Below, piece by piece: positions 20,645-29,500 of a stretch of 64,000 bases of DNA. The number at the start of each line of letters is the position of its first letter. Positions within the stretch are counted from its first letter, which is position 1. The translations under genes and the position numbers were made by a program. Source of the DNA: Pelagomonas calceolata (taxonomy: Eukaryota; Sar; Pelagophyceae; Pelagomonadales; Pelagomonadaceae); the NCBI GenBank assembly GCA_918797485.1, contig CAKKNE010000001.1, forward strand, positions 1,488,001-1,552,000, read 5' to 3'. The notes beneath the pieces were generated by a model, which had not been told where the DNA came from, made no database searches, and saw nothing but the letters and a program-made list of their open reading frames with translations.

Positions 20645-21760
20645 CTACCACGCCCCGGCATCGGCGAGAGCCAAAGGGGTTGGTCCCATCTCGCGCACGC
20701 CCCGACGCCGGTTGTCGGCGAGCCCATTGCCATTGTCAAACCAAGCAGTAGCATCGGCTGGGTGGGGCGCTCTCAACCAAGCAGCGTCGTGAGTCTGCTC
20801 GATCATATCGATAAAAAACTCACTCACTTCGATATGCGACCTCATCGTGACGAAAGCGCTGCCGTGAGCGAAGTTCACGTGAACATGTTTCAGGCGCAGT
20901 ACGCCAGAATCGTCGTGAAAAAGCTGGAGTGTGGGGTCGGCCATGGTGTGCTCGATCGCATAGGCTCCCACAGAGCCCAGGCGCCCGGCATCATATAAGT
21001 TTTCCAGCCGGCCGTAACCATAATCTTCAGGGAATTCCGTCAATAAATTATGTCTAAAGAAGGCCGTGTCAGAGGAATACGCCTGCAAGTTGCCATCGTC
21101 CTCGGGCAGAGCATAGCGGGCGTACCCATCCATTACTTCGACCGACCAGGTCAGCATGTCCGAAAAGAGCGTCACGCACCTCAGGGTCCGCATGTCGATG
21201 ACGTGGAGAGTCTGGGCGACGTGAACGCCCACGGCCTCCTCGCACTCCTCGGAACCCATCCTGTGCCATTCGGTGCCCTCAGGAAGCTTGACGTCGTCGA
21301 AACGTGTCTCGCTCGCGTCCGGCTCCCAGCGAACTCCCGCCGCGAGATCTGAATTCGGATCCCACTCCGCTTCGCCGGCAAAAGGCCCGACGCAGACGAT
21401 GAAAACGAGTCTGTCGGGGTCGGCATTCTCGCAGTCCCTTCTGTATAGGATCTTTTTCGATGCTTCGTTGCCGACGCAGCGCTCCGGGCGCCGGAGGATA
21501 TTCGTCCGCGCGTCCTTTCTCGTGTCGAACGCGCGGTAGAGTTGCCGCGCAGTAGCGCGCGGCCGAACCGAGCACAGCGCCGCGCCCTCGCGTGGCCAGC
21601 GCGCAACAAGACGTCCGCACCAAGCAAGGTCGTCTTTTTTCAGCAGGTCGCGCTGCGCGCGCGATGAAACCGCAAGTGGTCCGACGCAGTCCGGCGCGCA
21701 GAAGTCTACGACGTGCAAATTGATATCATCTGGTAGCGCGCCGAGCATTGTTGTGCACAA
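20645..21760 (-). CDS. F-box-like protein
   Basis: 371 residues. The N-terminus LPDDINLHVVDFCAPDCVGP...LAVSSRAQRDLLKKDDLAWCGRLVARW fits an F-box-like motif (LPxDxxxxVxxF ... W). The remainder is a single globular region with many Asp and aromatic residues, including EGTEWHRMGSEECEEAVGVH and FAHGSAFVTMRSHIEVSEFF. F-box proteins usually recruit substrates to SCF ubiquitin ligases; the substrate domain here is not recognised. The start is ATG 21760, or the in-frame ATG four codons later. Confidence 0.6.
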   Translation of the reverse strand: MCTTMLGALPDDINLHVVDFCAPDCVGPLAVSSRAQRDLLKKDDLAWCGRLVARWPREGAALCSVRPRATARQLYRAFDTRKDARTNILRRPERCVGNEASKKILYRRDCENADPDRLVFIVCVGPFAGEAEWDPNSDLAAGVRWEPDASETRFDDVKLPEGTEWHRMGSEECEEAVGVHVAQTLHVIDMRTLRCVTLFSDMLTWSVEVMDGYARYALPEDDGNLQAYSSDTAFFRHNLLTEFPEDYGYGRLENLYDAGRLGSVGAYAIEHTMADPTLQLFHDDSGVLRLKHVHVNFAHGSAFVTMRSHIEVSEFFIDMIEQTHDAAWLRAPHPADATAWFDNGNGLADNRRRGVREMGPTPLALADAGAW

Positions 21761-21832
21761 CTGCTGCTAATCAGGAGTCTAATTGCCCTCAGATGACCTC
21801 TCAAAGGCCAAAGTGCTTTGGACTCGGTGGGC

Positions 21833-21853
21833 ATAGCGGCTGTAAGACACTAG
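21833..21853 (-). promoter_or_regulatory. Intergenic CTAG...CTA motif
   Basis: On the minus strand CTAGTGTCTTACAGCCGCTA, between divergent starts at 21760 and 22098. The second CTAG is degenerate. Confidence 0.5.
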
Positions 21854-22097
21854 AAAACCGGGGAGGACACGTCCACAAACCCATCGCTGCAGGAAGTTCG
21901 AAACGCCCTAGGGAGGACTCTTACGGACGCGTAGGCTCCAGGTGCCAACCCGCGCAAAGGCAGCGCTGCAAAGGAGAGGCCTGGACCTTAGCCGAGCCAT
22001 GGGGCGCACCTAGGCGCCCGCACCGGTCGCAAGCGCTCCCCAACAACCCCAGCGCAGCGCCCGTCGGGGCTGCCCAGCGCTGCCGCCCACAGACGCG

Positions 22098-25000
22098 ATG
22101 CACCAGCGCATGGCCAGCAACGCGTCCAAGGGCCGCCGCCTGAGCGTGGCGGCCATCACGGGCGGCCGGACCGCCGACGGCCAAGAAACCTTAGAGAGTC
22201 GCATCCGACGGGAGCGCGTCGAGAAGCGCCAGCAGGCGCTGCCCAAACGGGTCGCGAAGCGAAGGCAGACGCAATTAACCTTAGTGAAGCCGAAGCGGGA
22301 CGGGAGGGTCGCTACTGGTAATGCCGAAGCCGTCGTGAAAGATGAGATCGTGGTGCGTATTGATGCTATACGTGTCCGTTCTCACGCGGCCAAGAGGTTA
22401 TTCCTGCGCGAGGACGACCAGGCCTATTCGCAGTGCATCGCGCCGCGCTTTTATACCATTCCTGTTTGTGATTCACCTCGGAAGAAACTGGATTTGCACG
22501 GTCAACCTTTGAAGCGGTTGCAAGATGAATACCGAGGGCTGCGGAAAATTGACCGAGGGGTCAGAAGGAGAAGAAATGAGCTCTTCGACCAATTAGATCA
22601 ATGTGCGGATTTGCTGAGGGTGCTGAAGAAGGAGTTGTTGCTGTTACTAGATAAAAGGGCGTCGCTCGCGCAGAAACGTCTGGAGCTCGTCGACGAGCTC
22701 GGAGGTTGGAAAGGTAGAGATGCCCAAGGCAATGCCGCGCTGCCTTCCTCCCTTGTGGAAAGGAAGGTCTCTGGACGGGTGGCGATGCGCGAGCTGCTCC
22801 AGCAGTTGAGTGATCCAGTGAGTTACGCCGGGGTGCTTGCTACTTCCGGCGAACAAGCGCCAGCTCTACTCGAGTCGAGGAATCAGCTGCGGCAACACAT
22901 CCGGGACGCGCGATCTTGGCGCGAGCGTCTTAATGACGACGAGTTCGTCGGCGACTATTCGACGGAAGATTCTTCTGAAAGCAGCGATAGCTCTGATAGT
23001 GAAGGTGGTCAGAACGTTGCTGGAGAAGGTAGACCATCAGACGACGACAGACAGGCCGCTCGTGATTTGTTAGTCTTCTGGGACGCCCTCAACCGATTGG
23101 AAGCGGCGCACGCCGGCGAGGCGGTCGAGGCCCCCGTCGGTGTAAGACCGACGCTCGTGGACGTTACGGTGGTCCCGGAGAGCCCAGTGGGTCGTCGACC
23201 GGCCGTGCGCTTCGCGGCGGAGTCGATCCACAGCCAGCCGGCGAGACGGTACACGATCACCACAGATCAAGTGAGACCAACCTCAAAAACTGGCAGTAGG
23301 GCTGAAAGGCGGCGTCGAAGGGACGAGCCCGAGATGTTTTCAAGTGAGGTCGTTCAAGAGAAGAAGTCCTCGTGGTTCGGGAGTAGAGCGCCGGCCCCGG
23401 CGCCCTCTGTCGTACCTCTACCCCCCAAGCCCGGCCGACCGTCGGCGCGATCTTCCGTCCGCATCAGCACAATAGCCTACAAGGACCAGGGCGTGCCGGC
23501 GAAAGTCGCCTTAGAAGTAGCCGAGTCCCTACCCGATCTATATAGAGGCAAGGACGAGCTCGTAGCGCTATGCCAGTCGCTCTCGAAGAAGTGGGGCAAG
23601 AGTCGCTCGACGGTGCCTCTGTCGGCCTTCGCTCCAGCCAAGGCGACGTTGTGGTCCTCGTTGCAGCGCTTCGTGCCGTGGCTCGAACGCTGTCCTTTCG
23701 CTGATGATTTTTTGTGGGAATTGAGACACGAACGCACGTTAAAATTCGAATCCAGAAGATCGAAGGCCTTACTCACGGCGAGGAAGAAGGAGCGCGGCGC
23801 GGAGCTCGAAGAGGAGGAAGTTCAGGAAGAAAATAAAGTTCTCAAGAGACGGGAGCGACGCGCGAGGACGATCCTGGCCCGAGAGAGAAGAGGAGCCACG
23901 CTCGTGAAGGATGCGACGGACGGGATGCTGCGGGAGCACTTACATGATGAAGAGTTCATGAATAGCGCAGCGGTGCACGGGAACGACACGCGGGTCAGGC
24001 TCGAGGTCCTCGAGCCGGCGTTGCGGGCCCAATTGAAGGAAGCCGCGGTTCTAAGGACGGCGTTGCGGGCCGAGGTGGCGTGTTTGACGCAGTTCGTGTT
24101 GAGTAGAGCGGCCGTGCACGCTCAAAAAATGTGGCGAGGTAAATTAGCAAGAGGTGATCGCAGCAAGGACGGTGCCAAGGACAAGTTGCGGAACTTCACG
24201 CTCCATCAGGCCTACATGGGTGCGTACAGTGCTTGTGTGCAACTGCAGGGCTGGGGCCGGATCCGAGTAGCGAAGAAAGTAGCACGAAACGTCTTGTGGT
24301 GGCGGCGCTACGATTGTGCGGTCCGGATTCAATCCCAAGCTCGTCGACTGTTTGCTGTACAAATAGCGTTAAATATAATCGCGGATCTCGAGAGACGAGC
24401 GTTGGCGCGAGCGGTGTTACTAGCGCAAACTAGAATACGGGGCTGGCGCACGCGAGCGAGGCACGGGGCGCGCACGAGGTACCTCAAGAAGATGGCTGAG
24501 GATGGAAAACGAGCCTGGGCCGCCACTTGTATCAATGCTCATAGTAGAGCACATTTAGCCAAGAGACTTAAGTCGAGAAGGAACGTCGAGAGCGAGGTGA
24601 ATCAACGATTACTCAGACTAGCCCACCGCTACCTCAAGGACGGCAATCTGTGGGCCTTTGTGGAAGCGGTAGATGCCGACTACCGGCGCTACGAGCGCGA
24701 CGCGGACGAAGCCAGAAGACGAGAAGACGTCGACGCGGCGACCTTCGTCGAGAAAGTCCTGCAACAGCGGGACCAGGACCACGTCAAGGCCTGGCGCAGT
24801 TTCATGGAGGCTACTAAGAGCAAGTATGTTGATGAATCACATAGGGATGATGGTGGTACTTCACTCATACCAGGACCTAGGTTACGGTTGCTGTTGGATG
24901 GCCTGGGCTCGGAAGTCACGCCGGAGCAGGAGGCGGCCGCTCGCGCCGCCGTGTCGCCCGTCGAGGCCGGCCAGAGGCACCGGAAGGAGATTGCCGACAC

Positions 25001-27488
25001 GTACGGCCTGCCGGGCGCGCTGGCGTCACCAGTGACGGGTACGCCGGCGAAGGCGTCGCCGGCACCGCAGGCGTCGCCTACTAAGCGGTCGCCTGGGCCG
25101 CCCCAGCGCTCTCCATCGAGGTCACCGACACGAGGGTCACCAATCCGCTCCCCCGGCGGCTCGCGGCGCTTCCCGACGGGCAACCCGTACGAGGGCCGCT
25201 TCGCGGAGCCGACGGGCGCTTCACCGATCAAAACTATGACAGGAAGCAAACCACACGCCTCCTGGGCGCCGGCCTATCGGTCGAGGAGCATCATGGGGTT
25301 GGTGAATGCTGCTGCTCGCGCAGCGGCTGGTGAGGACGGAGACCGCCGCAAGAGATTACACAGGGACCACTCGACGCCGGCGGGCTTGGAGGCCTTGCTC
25401 GATGTGCCTCGTGGTTTGGACGACGCGCTGGAACCGTTACTACGAGCGGCAGCTTTACGGGCCCACGTGCCCGAGGAGTTTCCCGAGGGCACTACTCCAC
25501 AAGAGGCCTTTGAAGTGTACAGGTCCTTGCCTCCCTCCCTCATCAAGTCGAAGCACGAGATGGACGCCCACAAACGCGTGCCGCGGTGGATCGCTGCGCT
25601 GAGAGCTTCTGGTTTCGACACGGTACGATCTCTATGCCCACCTAGACGGTGCCGCGAAACGATCCTGAACCTGGAGCCCTGGGTGAAGCGCAACGAAGAA
25701 CCGGGTAGAAGTCCAGACAGAGACGTCGTATCGAAGCAGGAGCTCGCCACGGTGCTACCTGCCAAACACCTGGCGGACGCCTGTTGTCAATTACTTATAG
25801 ACTTGCATCAGGTCGCTACGACATCACTAGCTAGTCAAGGCATCGCCCAGAACGCCACGGCGGAGAAGTGGCAAGCGATCGAGAAGGGTAACTTTGAACC
25901 CACTGAGGATAGTGACTTCGAGGAGGCCCCGTCTGAACAGCTGGATGCCGATGATAGGGCAGAATTAGAAGCGGCCATGGAGGGGCGAGAAGCGACGGCT
26001 CTTGACAGAGCATTGCGCAAAGAGAAGGAATTAGTCGAGGTGAAGGTGCGGCCGCCGCTACACCCTGATGATGTGGCACCGAATCCCTCACCTCGAGGAC
26101 GGGAAGTCCAGAAGCAGATGCATCGCGCTACTGGTGCGATTGACTTGGAGACTAGTTTGGAAGATGGAGCCATGAATGATCTGAGGAGGGCCGGGGGTGT
26201 TGAGGCTCCCGCGAAGCTACTGTTGCGACGAGCTGCTTTTCTCTCGGGCGGTTCACCATTAGATGTGTTTGCGGATCAACTGTTCGGTGCCGAAACACCC
26301 GACGAGGAACGTCAATTAGTGTCAGAAAGGCATAGGAAAGCAGCGGAGCTGACGGGCGTCCTGGGGACTGAACTGGAGCGAGCGGGCATTAACGTCGCGC
26401 GGGACTTGGCTTCCGCCGACTTAGCGGCCTTCGGGGCGTCGCCTGATTTGGTGCGACGGGTCGAGGTGCTGTTACGGTTCCTGGCTCCTGGTTCGGCCGT
26501 GGGCCGCCCGAAAGGGTTACCGCCGGCCTCGGCCAATTCCGAGTATCGGAACGGCCCGCCACCGTCCCGGGGCACGGGCCCGCACAAGGTTCCAGATGTG
26601 CGCGTGCGACCGGTGGCCTTGCCCTACGACCCGCGGTTCCAGCGCGGACCTTTTGATGCCGCCGGTGCTGGCAGGTTGTTAAAGGGCTGGTCGGAAGGCA
26701 GAAAGACGCCCATTCCCCATCATCGAGAGCCGGCGGCCGAAGCATTTCGAGTGAAGGCGCAGGGCGGCGACGCTCAAGATTACGAGGTGGCACCGAGTGC
26801 CGAGTGGATCTTTTCTCAGACGACGCCGGCGCCCGCTCCAGTTGCTGAGAAGCGACGGCCTCGCATCTCCGATGCCAGGCACGAGCTCGTGCCGTTACAT
26901 TTACAACCCCAGGAGTTTGTGGGCGGCCATAATCGAAGCGGAAAATTGCACAAGCGTGTTCTAGATCGAGCCACGAACTACTTCGCGGGCTATCAGCAGT
27001 ATACGCAAACGAGGCAATTGTTTCGGGACGAGCCCCGCGCCGTGTACGAGGCGAGAACAGGAGACATCCAGGAGCCGCCCGGCACCCTAGAAACGTTATC
27101 TGTTGAGTTGTTGCGGAACTCCGCGTTCAGGAACGAGGCGCCCGCTCCCATGCCGTCCGTGTCGACCGTGAAGACGGCGTCTTCGGTAATCAGGACGCCT
27201 TATGGGGTCGTCAAGGCGGCCGAAAAACGGAAACCTCGGAGAAGGCCAGCGCCGCGGCGGCGGAGGCCTAGGCCTATTGATCCTGAGAAACAGTTGAGAA
27301 CCTTGATCGACAAAGTGGATGCAGCGACTTTGGATCGTATTTTGGCCGAGAAGCGTCCTCCGGCGCCGGCTCCCGCGGAAGAGGCAGAGGTGGAAGAAAC
27401 GCCCGAGTTGCTCGCGCGGCGCGAGGCGCTCTGGAATCAGATTCGGAGCGATTCAGAGGCGCGGGCGCGGGGGGAACCCGTAAGATGA
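22098..27488 (+). CDS. Giant IQ-motif and coiled-coil protein
   Basis: 1796 residues in one exon. Residues 1-300 are basic and coiled-coil prone (LDQCADLLRVLKKELLLLLD). Residues 460-640 are helical with many Arg/Glu. About residues 670-820 hold a run of IQ-like calmodulin-binding motifs: AVHAQKMWRGKLARG, VQLQGWGRIRVAKK, AVRIQSQARRLFAVQ, VLLAQTRIRGWRTR, INAHSRAHLAKR. A Ser/Pro-rich stretch (SPTKRSPGPPQRSPSRSP) around 980-1020 looks like a kinase target or microtubule-type region. The C-terminal half has no assigned domain and ends with a basic, Pro-rich tail. Probably a calmodulin-bound cytoskeletal scaffold. Leu codon TTA is used more than expected for the base composition. Confidence 0.75.
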   Translation: MHQRMASNASKGRRLSVAAITGGRTADGQETLESRIRRERVEKRQQALPKRVAKRRQTQLTLVKPKRDGRVATGNAEAVVKDEIVVRIDAIRVRSHAAKRLFLREDDQAYSQCIAPRFYTIPVCDSPRKKLDLHGQPLKRLQDEYRGLRKIDRGVRRRRNELFDQLDQCADLLRVLKKELLLLLDKRASLAQKRLELVDELGGWKGRDAQGNAALPSSLVERKVSGRVAMRELLQQLSDPVSYAGVLATSGEQAPALLESRNQLRQHIRDARSWRERLNDDEFVGDYSTEDSSESSDSSDSEGGQNVAGEGRPSDDDRQAARDLLVFWDALNRLEAAHAGEAVEAPVGVRPTLVDVTVVPESPVGRRPAVRFAAESIHSQPARRYTITTDQVRPTSKTGSRAERRRRRDEPEMFSSEVVQEKKSSWFGSRAPAPAPSVVPLPPKPGRPSARSSVRISTIAYKDQGVPAKVALEVAESLPDLYRGKDELVALCQSLSKKWGKSRSTVPLSAFAPAKATLWSSLQRFVPWLERCPFADDFLWELRHERTLKFESRRSKALLTARKKERGAELEEEEVQEENKVLKRRERRARTILARERRGATLVKDATDGMLREHLHDEEFMNSAAVHGNDTRVRLEVLEPALRAQLKEAAVLRTALRAEVACLTQFVLSRAAVHAQKMWRGKLARGDRSKDGAKDKLRNFTLHQAYMGAYSACVQLQGWGRIRVAKKVARNVLWWRRYDCAVRIQSQARRLFAVQIALNIIADLERRALARAVLLAQTRIRGWRTRARHGARTRYLKKMAEDGKRAWAATCINAHSRAHLAKRLKSRRNVESEVNQRLLRLAHRYLKDGNLWAFVEAVDADYRRYERDADEARRREDVDAATFVEKVLQQRDQDHVKAWRSFMEATKSKYVDESHRDDGGTSLIPGPRLRLLLDGLGSEVTPEQEAAARAAVSPVEAGQRHRKEIADTYGLPGALASPVTGTPAKASPAPQASPTKRSPGPPQRSPSRSPTRGSPIRSPGGSRRFPTGNPYEGRFAEPTGASPIKTMTGSKPHASWAPAYRSRSIMGLVNAAARAAAGEDGDRRKRLHRDHSTPAGLEALLDVPRGLDDALEPLLRAAALRAHVPEEFPEGTTPQEAFEVYRSLPPSLIKSKHEMDAHKRVPRWIAALRASGFDTVRSLCPPRRCRETILNLEPWVKRNEEPGRSPDRDVVSKQELATVLPAKHLADACCQLLIDLHQVATTSLASQGIAQNATAEKWQAIEKGNFEPTEDSDFEEAPSEQLDADDRAELEAAMEGREATALDRALRKEKELVEVKVRPPLHPDDVAPNPSPRGREVQKQMHRATGAIDLETSLEDGAMNDLRRAGGVEAPAKLLLRRAAFLSGGSPLDVFADQLFGAETPDEERQLVSERHRKAAELTGVLGTELERAGINVARDLASADLAAFGASPDLVRRVEVLLRFLAPGSAVGRPKGLPPASANSEYRNGPPPSRGTGPHKVPDVRVRPVALPYDPRFQRGPFDAAGAGRLLKGWSEGRKTPIPHHREPAAEAFRVKAQGGDAQDYEVAPSAEWIFSQTTPAPAPVAEKRRPRISDARHELVPLHLQPQEFVGGHNRSGKLHKRVLDRATNYFAGYQQYTQTRQLFRDEPRAVYEARTGDIQEPPGTLETLSVELLRNSAFRNEAPAPMPSVSTVKTASSVIRTPYGVVKAAEKRKPRRRPAPRRRRPRPIDPEKQLRTLIDKVDAATLDRILAEKRPPAPAPAEEAEVEETPELLARREALWNQIRSDSEARARGEPVR

Positions 27489-27658
27489 AGTCTGTGTTTT
27501 ATGAACTCTTGTGTTGGCGCGTTATTACCCGTAGGCGAAGGACGGGTCTGGCTGAGCGATAAAAACCCGCACTCACTTTTTCCTGAGATTAATCGGTCCA
27601 GTCGATCTTTACGCTGCTCAGCGAACCCTTTGACGTATCGCGCGCACCAACGAAAAGC

Positions 27659-27949
27659 ATGTCGTCCTACCAAACTTTCGAGCAAGCTGAGACCAAGACC
27701 TTTCGTCCCAAAAAACACTCGGTGATGATTGCGGACGGCCAGGTGGGCCACGGGCGGCGCCTGAATTCCTGCTTCTGCCGCAAGGCCTTCAAGGAGATCG
27801 GGCGCGACTGGGGGCGGCACACGAATGCTACGGACGACGACGACGATGCGGCCGTTGAGGCGCCGGCCGTTGAGGCGCCTACGAGTACTTCTAGTACGAA
27901 GAAGAAGGCGCTCCCGGCCTTCGCCCTAGACTTCGGGAACGGGGCCTAG
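27659..27949 (+). CDS. Small unknown protein
   Basis: 96 residues from ATG 27659. The N-terminal half is moderately conserved-looking (FRPKKHSVMIADGQVGHGRR, LNSCFCRKAFKEIGRDWGRH), then comes an acidic run of Asp, a VEAPAVEAPTSTSS linker and a short end (ALPAFALDFGNGA). No signal peptide. No family recognised. It converges on the DUF285 gene 30 bp away. Confidence 0.5.
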   Translation: MSSYQTFEQAETKTFRPKKHSVMIADGQVGHGRRLNSCFCRKAFKEIGRDWGRHTNATDDDDDAAVEAPAVEAPTSTSSTKKKALPAFALDFGNGA

Positions 27950-27981
27950 AGCGACCGGATAGGTCGGGTGTATTAAGACTA

Positions 27982-29196
27982 CTAGCCGGCCTCGCGGTCG
28001 AGGAATGCGTTCGTCACCGCGACGAAGCCGGGCCATGTCTGGAAGTCTTCGGGGTTCGGGAACGCGCCCCATCTTGCGCGTAGCGCGGCGTTCTCCGGCT
28101 CGTTGTACCAGGCGGCGATCTGGTTGTACGTCTCCTCGGCTTTCGGCGCGGCAGGCTCGGCAGGCGTCGGCGGAGGCGGCTGCTCGGCCGAAGGTGCCTC
28201 CTCGGCTTCCGCGACGGTGAGGGCGGTGGGCTCTTCTTCCTGCTCCCCGAACAGGAACGAGGACAGCTTCCTCGTGTAGCCCGGGCGCTCGGCGGTCTCC
28301 GCGGCCTTGGCTTTGGCGGCGGCGCGCGTCTCCAGAGACTCCTCATCAGGTGGCGGTAGTTCGGTCGGCTCTGGATTGGCGCTACTCGGCTCGTCGGCCT
28401 TATCCCGACGGCAGCAGAAGTAACACGCGCCGACGGCAAACAGTAGCCCTAAAAGGGCACCGTCGCCTTTGAACAGAATGGGACCGCCGCGGGAGCTCGA
28501 ATTTTTGCGGGGCGTGACTGTCGGCGGGGGCGTCGGCGCGGTCGGCGCGGACGTCGTCGGTGCGGGCGTCGTCGGTGCGGGCGTCGGTACGGGCGTCGGC
28601 GCTGACGTCGGCGCGCAGCCGCCTGCCACTTGCTTGACGCCGCACGACGTCGACGCGCACGGGGTGTGGTGGAATGCGCTTGTAAGGTCCACGTCGTCGT
28701 CCACGCACCAGCCGAGGTCCTGGGCGAAGGACGAGGCAAAAGCGAACATCGCAGGCATCGTCGTGACGCCGGAGGTGTCCCATGCGCCGATGTCCTGGTT
28801 AAAGGCCGAGGCGTAGTAGAACATCACATCCATATCCGTGACACTGTGGACCGCCCAACCACCGAGGTCCTGGTTGAAGGCCGAGGCTTTGTAGAACATC
28901 CCGCGCATGTTCGTGACGCCGGAGGTGTCCCACGCGCCAATGTCCTCGTTAAAGGACGCCGCGGCCGAGTTGCAGTAACCAGAGTAGTCGGCTGAGGTCC
29001 CGCAAAACAAATACATCATGCCCGTCACCCCGCCAGTCTCCCAAGTAGAAATATGGCCGTACGCCGCCTCGGCAGCAGCGCTGTCTGAGACCCACGCAGC
29101 GACTGCCGTTCTGATGCTACTGTCGTCCATGACGTAGCTGCCAGCCGCGGCTTCTAACAAGCTCACCACGCACAGAAGCGCTGCGGCCCCCATCAT
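27982..29196 (-). CDS. BspA-like (DUF285) membrane protein with cytosolic tail
   Basis: 404 residues. Signal peptide MMGAAALLCVVSLLEAAAGS, nearly identical to the gene at 5.5 kb. One block of DUF285 repeats (SAFNQDLGGWAVHSVTDMDV, DIGAWDTSGVTTM) is followed by a short PTPAPTTPAPT stalk. Instead of the GPI-like tail of its paralogue it has a membrane segment (GALLGLLFAVGACYFCCRR) and a cytosolic region of about 170 residues. The last 50 of these are globular (TYNQIAAWYNEPENAALRAR, WGAFPNPEDFQTWPGF). The architecture is that of a surface receptor made by swapping the C-terminus. Confidence 0.85.
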   Translation of the reverse strand: MMGAAALLCVVSLLEAAAGSYVMDDSSIRTAVAAWVSDSAAAEAAYGHISTWETGGVTGMMYLFCGTSADYSGYCNSAAASFNEDIGAWDTSGVTNMRGMFYKASAFNQDLGGWAVHSVTDMDVMFYYASAFNQDIGAWDTSGVTTMPAMFAFASSFAQDLGWCVDDDVDLTSAFHHTPCASTSCGVKQVAGGCAPTSAPTPVPTPAPTTPAPTTSAPTAPTPPPTVTPRKNSSSRGGPILFKGDGALLGLLFAVGACYFCCRRDKADEPSSANPEPTELPPPDEESLETRAAAKAKAAETAERPGYTRKLSSFLFGEQEEEPTALTVAEAEEAPSAEQPPPPTPAEPAAPKAEETYNQIAAWYNEPENAALRARWGAFPNPEDFQTWPGFVAVTNAFLDREAG

Positions 29197-29249
29197 CGTT
29201 GCGTGCTGCTCGCGCTGGGCAGCGAGTCGTGCTGCCCTGGCGCCGCCTC

Positions 29250-29372
29250 TCCTAGTGTCTTACAGGACGCTAGCCGTAGTCGGACCCCTCCGGCAGTGGG
29301 CTTGGATGCCACGAGCTCCGAGGACCCATGGCGGCACGCCCCCACCCCGCACGAAAAGCATACTAGCCTTTA
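29250..29372. promoter_or_regulatory. Upstream region shared with the first DUF285 gene, with motif
   Basis: It contains CTAGTGTCTTACAGG then ACGCTAG at 29252-29273, 56 bp upstream of the minus-strand start, and the blocks matching 7228-7350. It also serves as the 5' region of the divergent meckelin gene (start 29501). A second half-motif, CATACTAGC, is at 29357. Confidence 0.6.
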
Positions 29373-29500
29373 AACATGGCAGGCACCGGCTGGCCTGAAA
29401 TTGGCGCCCCGGCGCGCGACGGCGCTACGAACCACGCCGCCCGAGGCAGCCCATAAAGCACGAGCGACGCGCCCGCGCCCCATCGGCAGCCGTAAGAACG

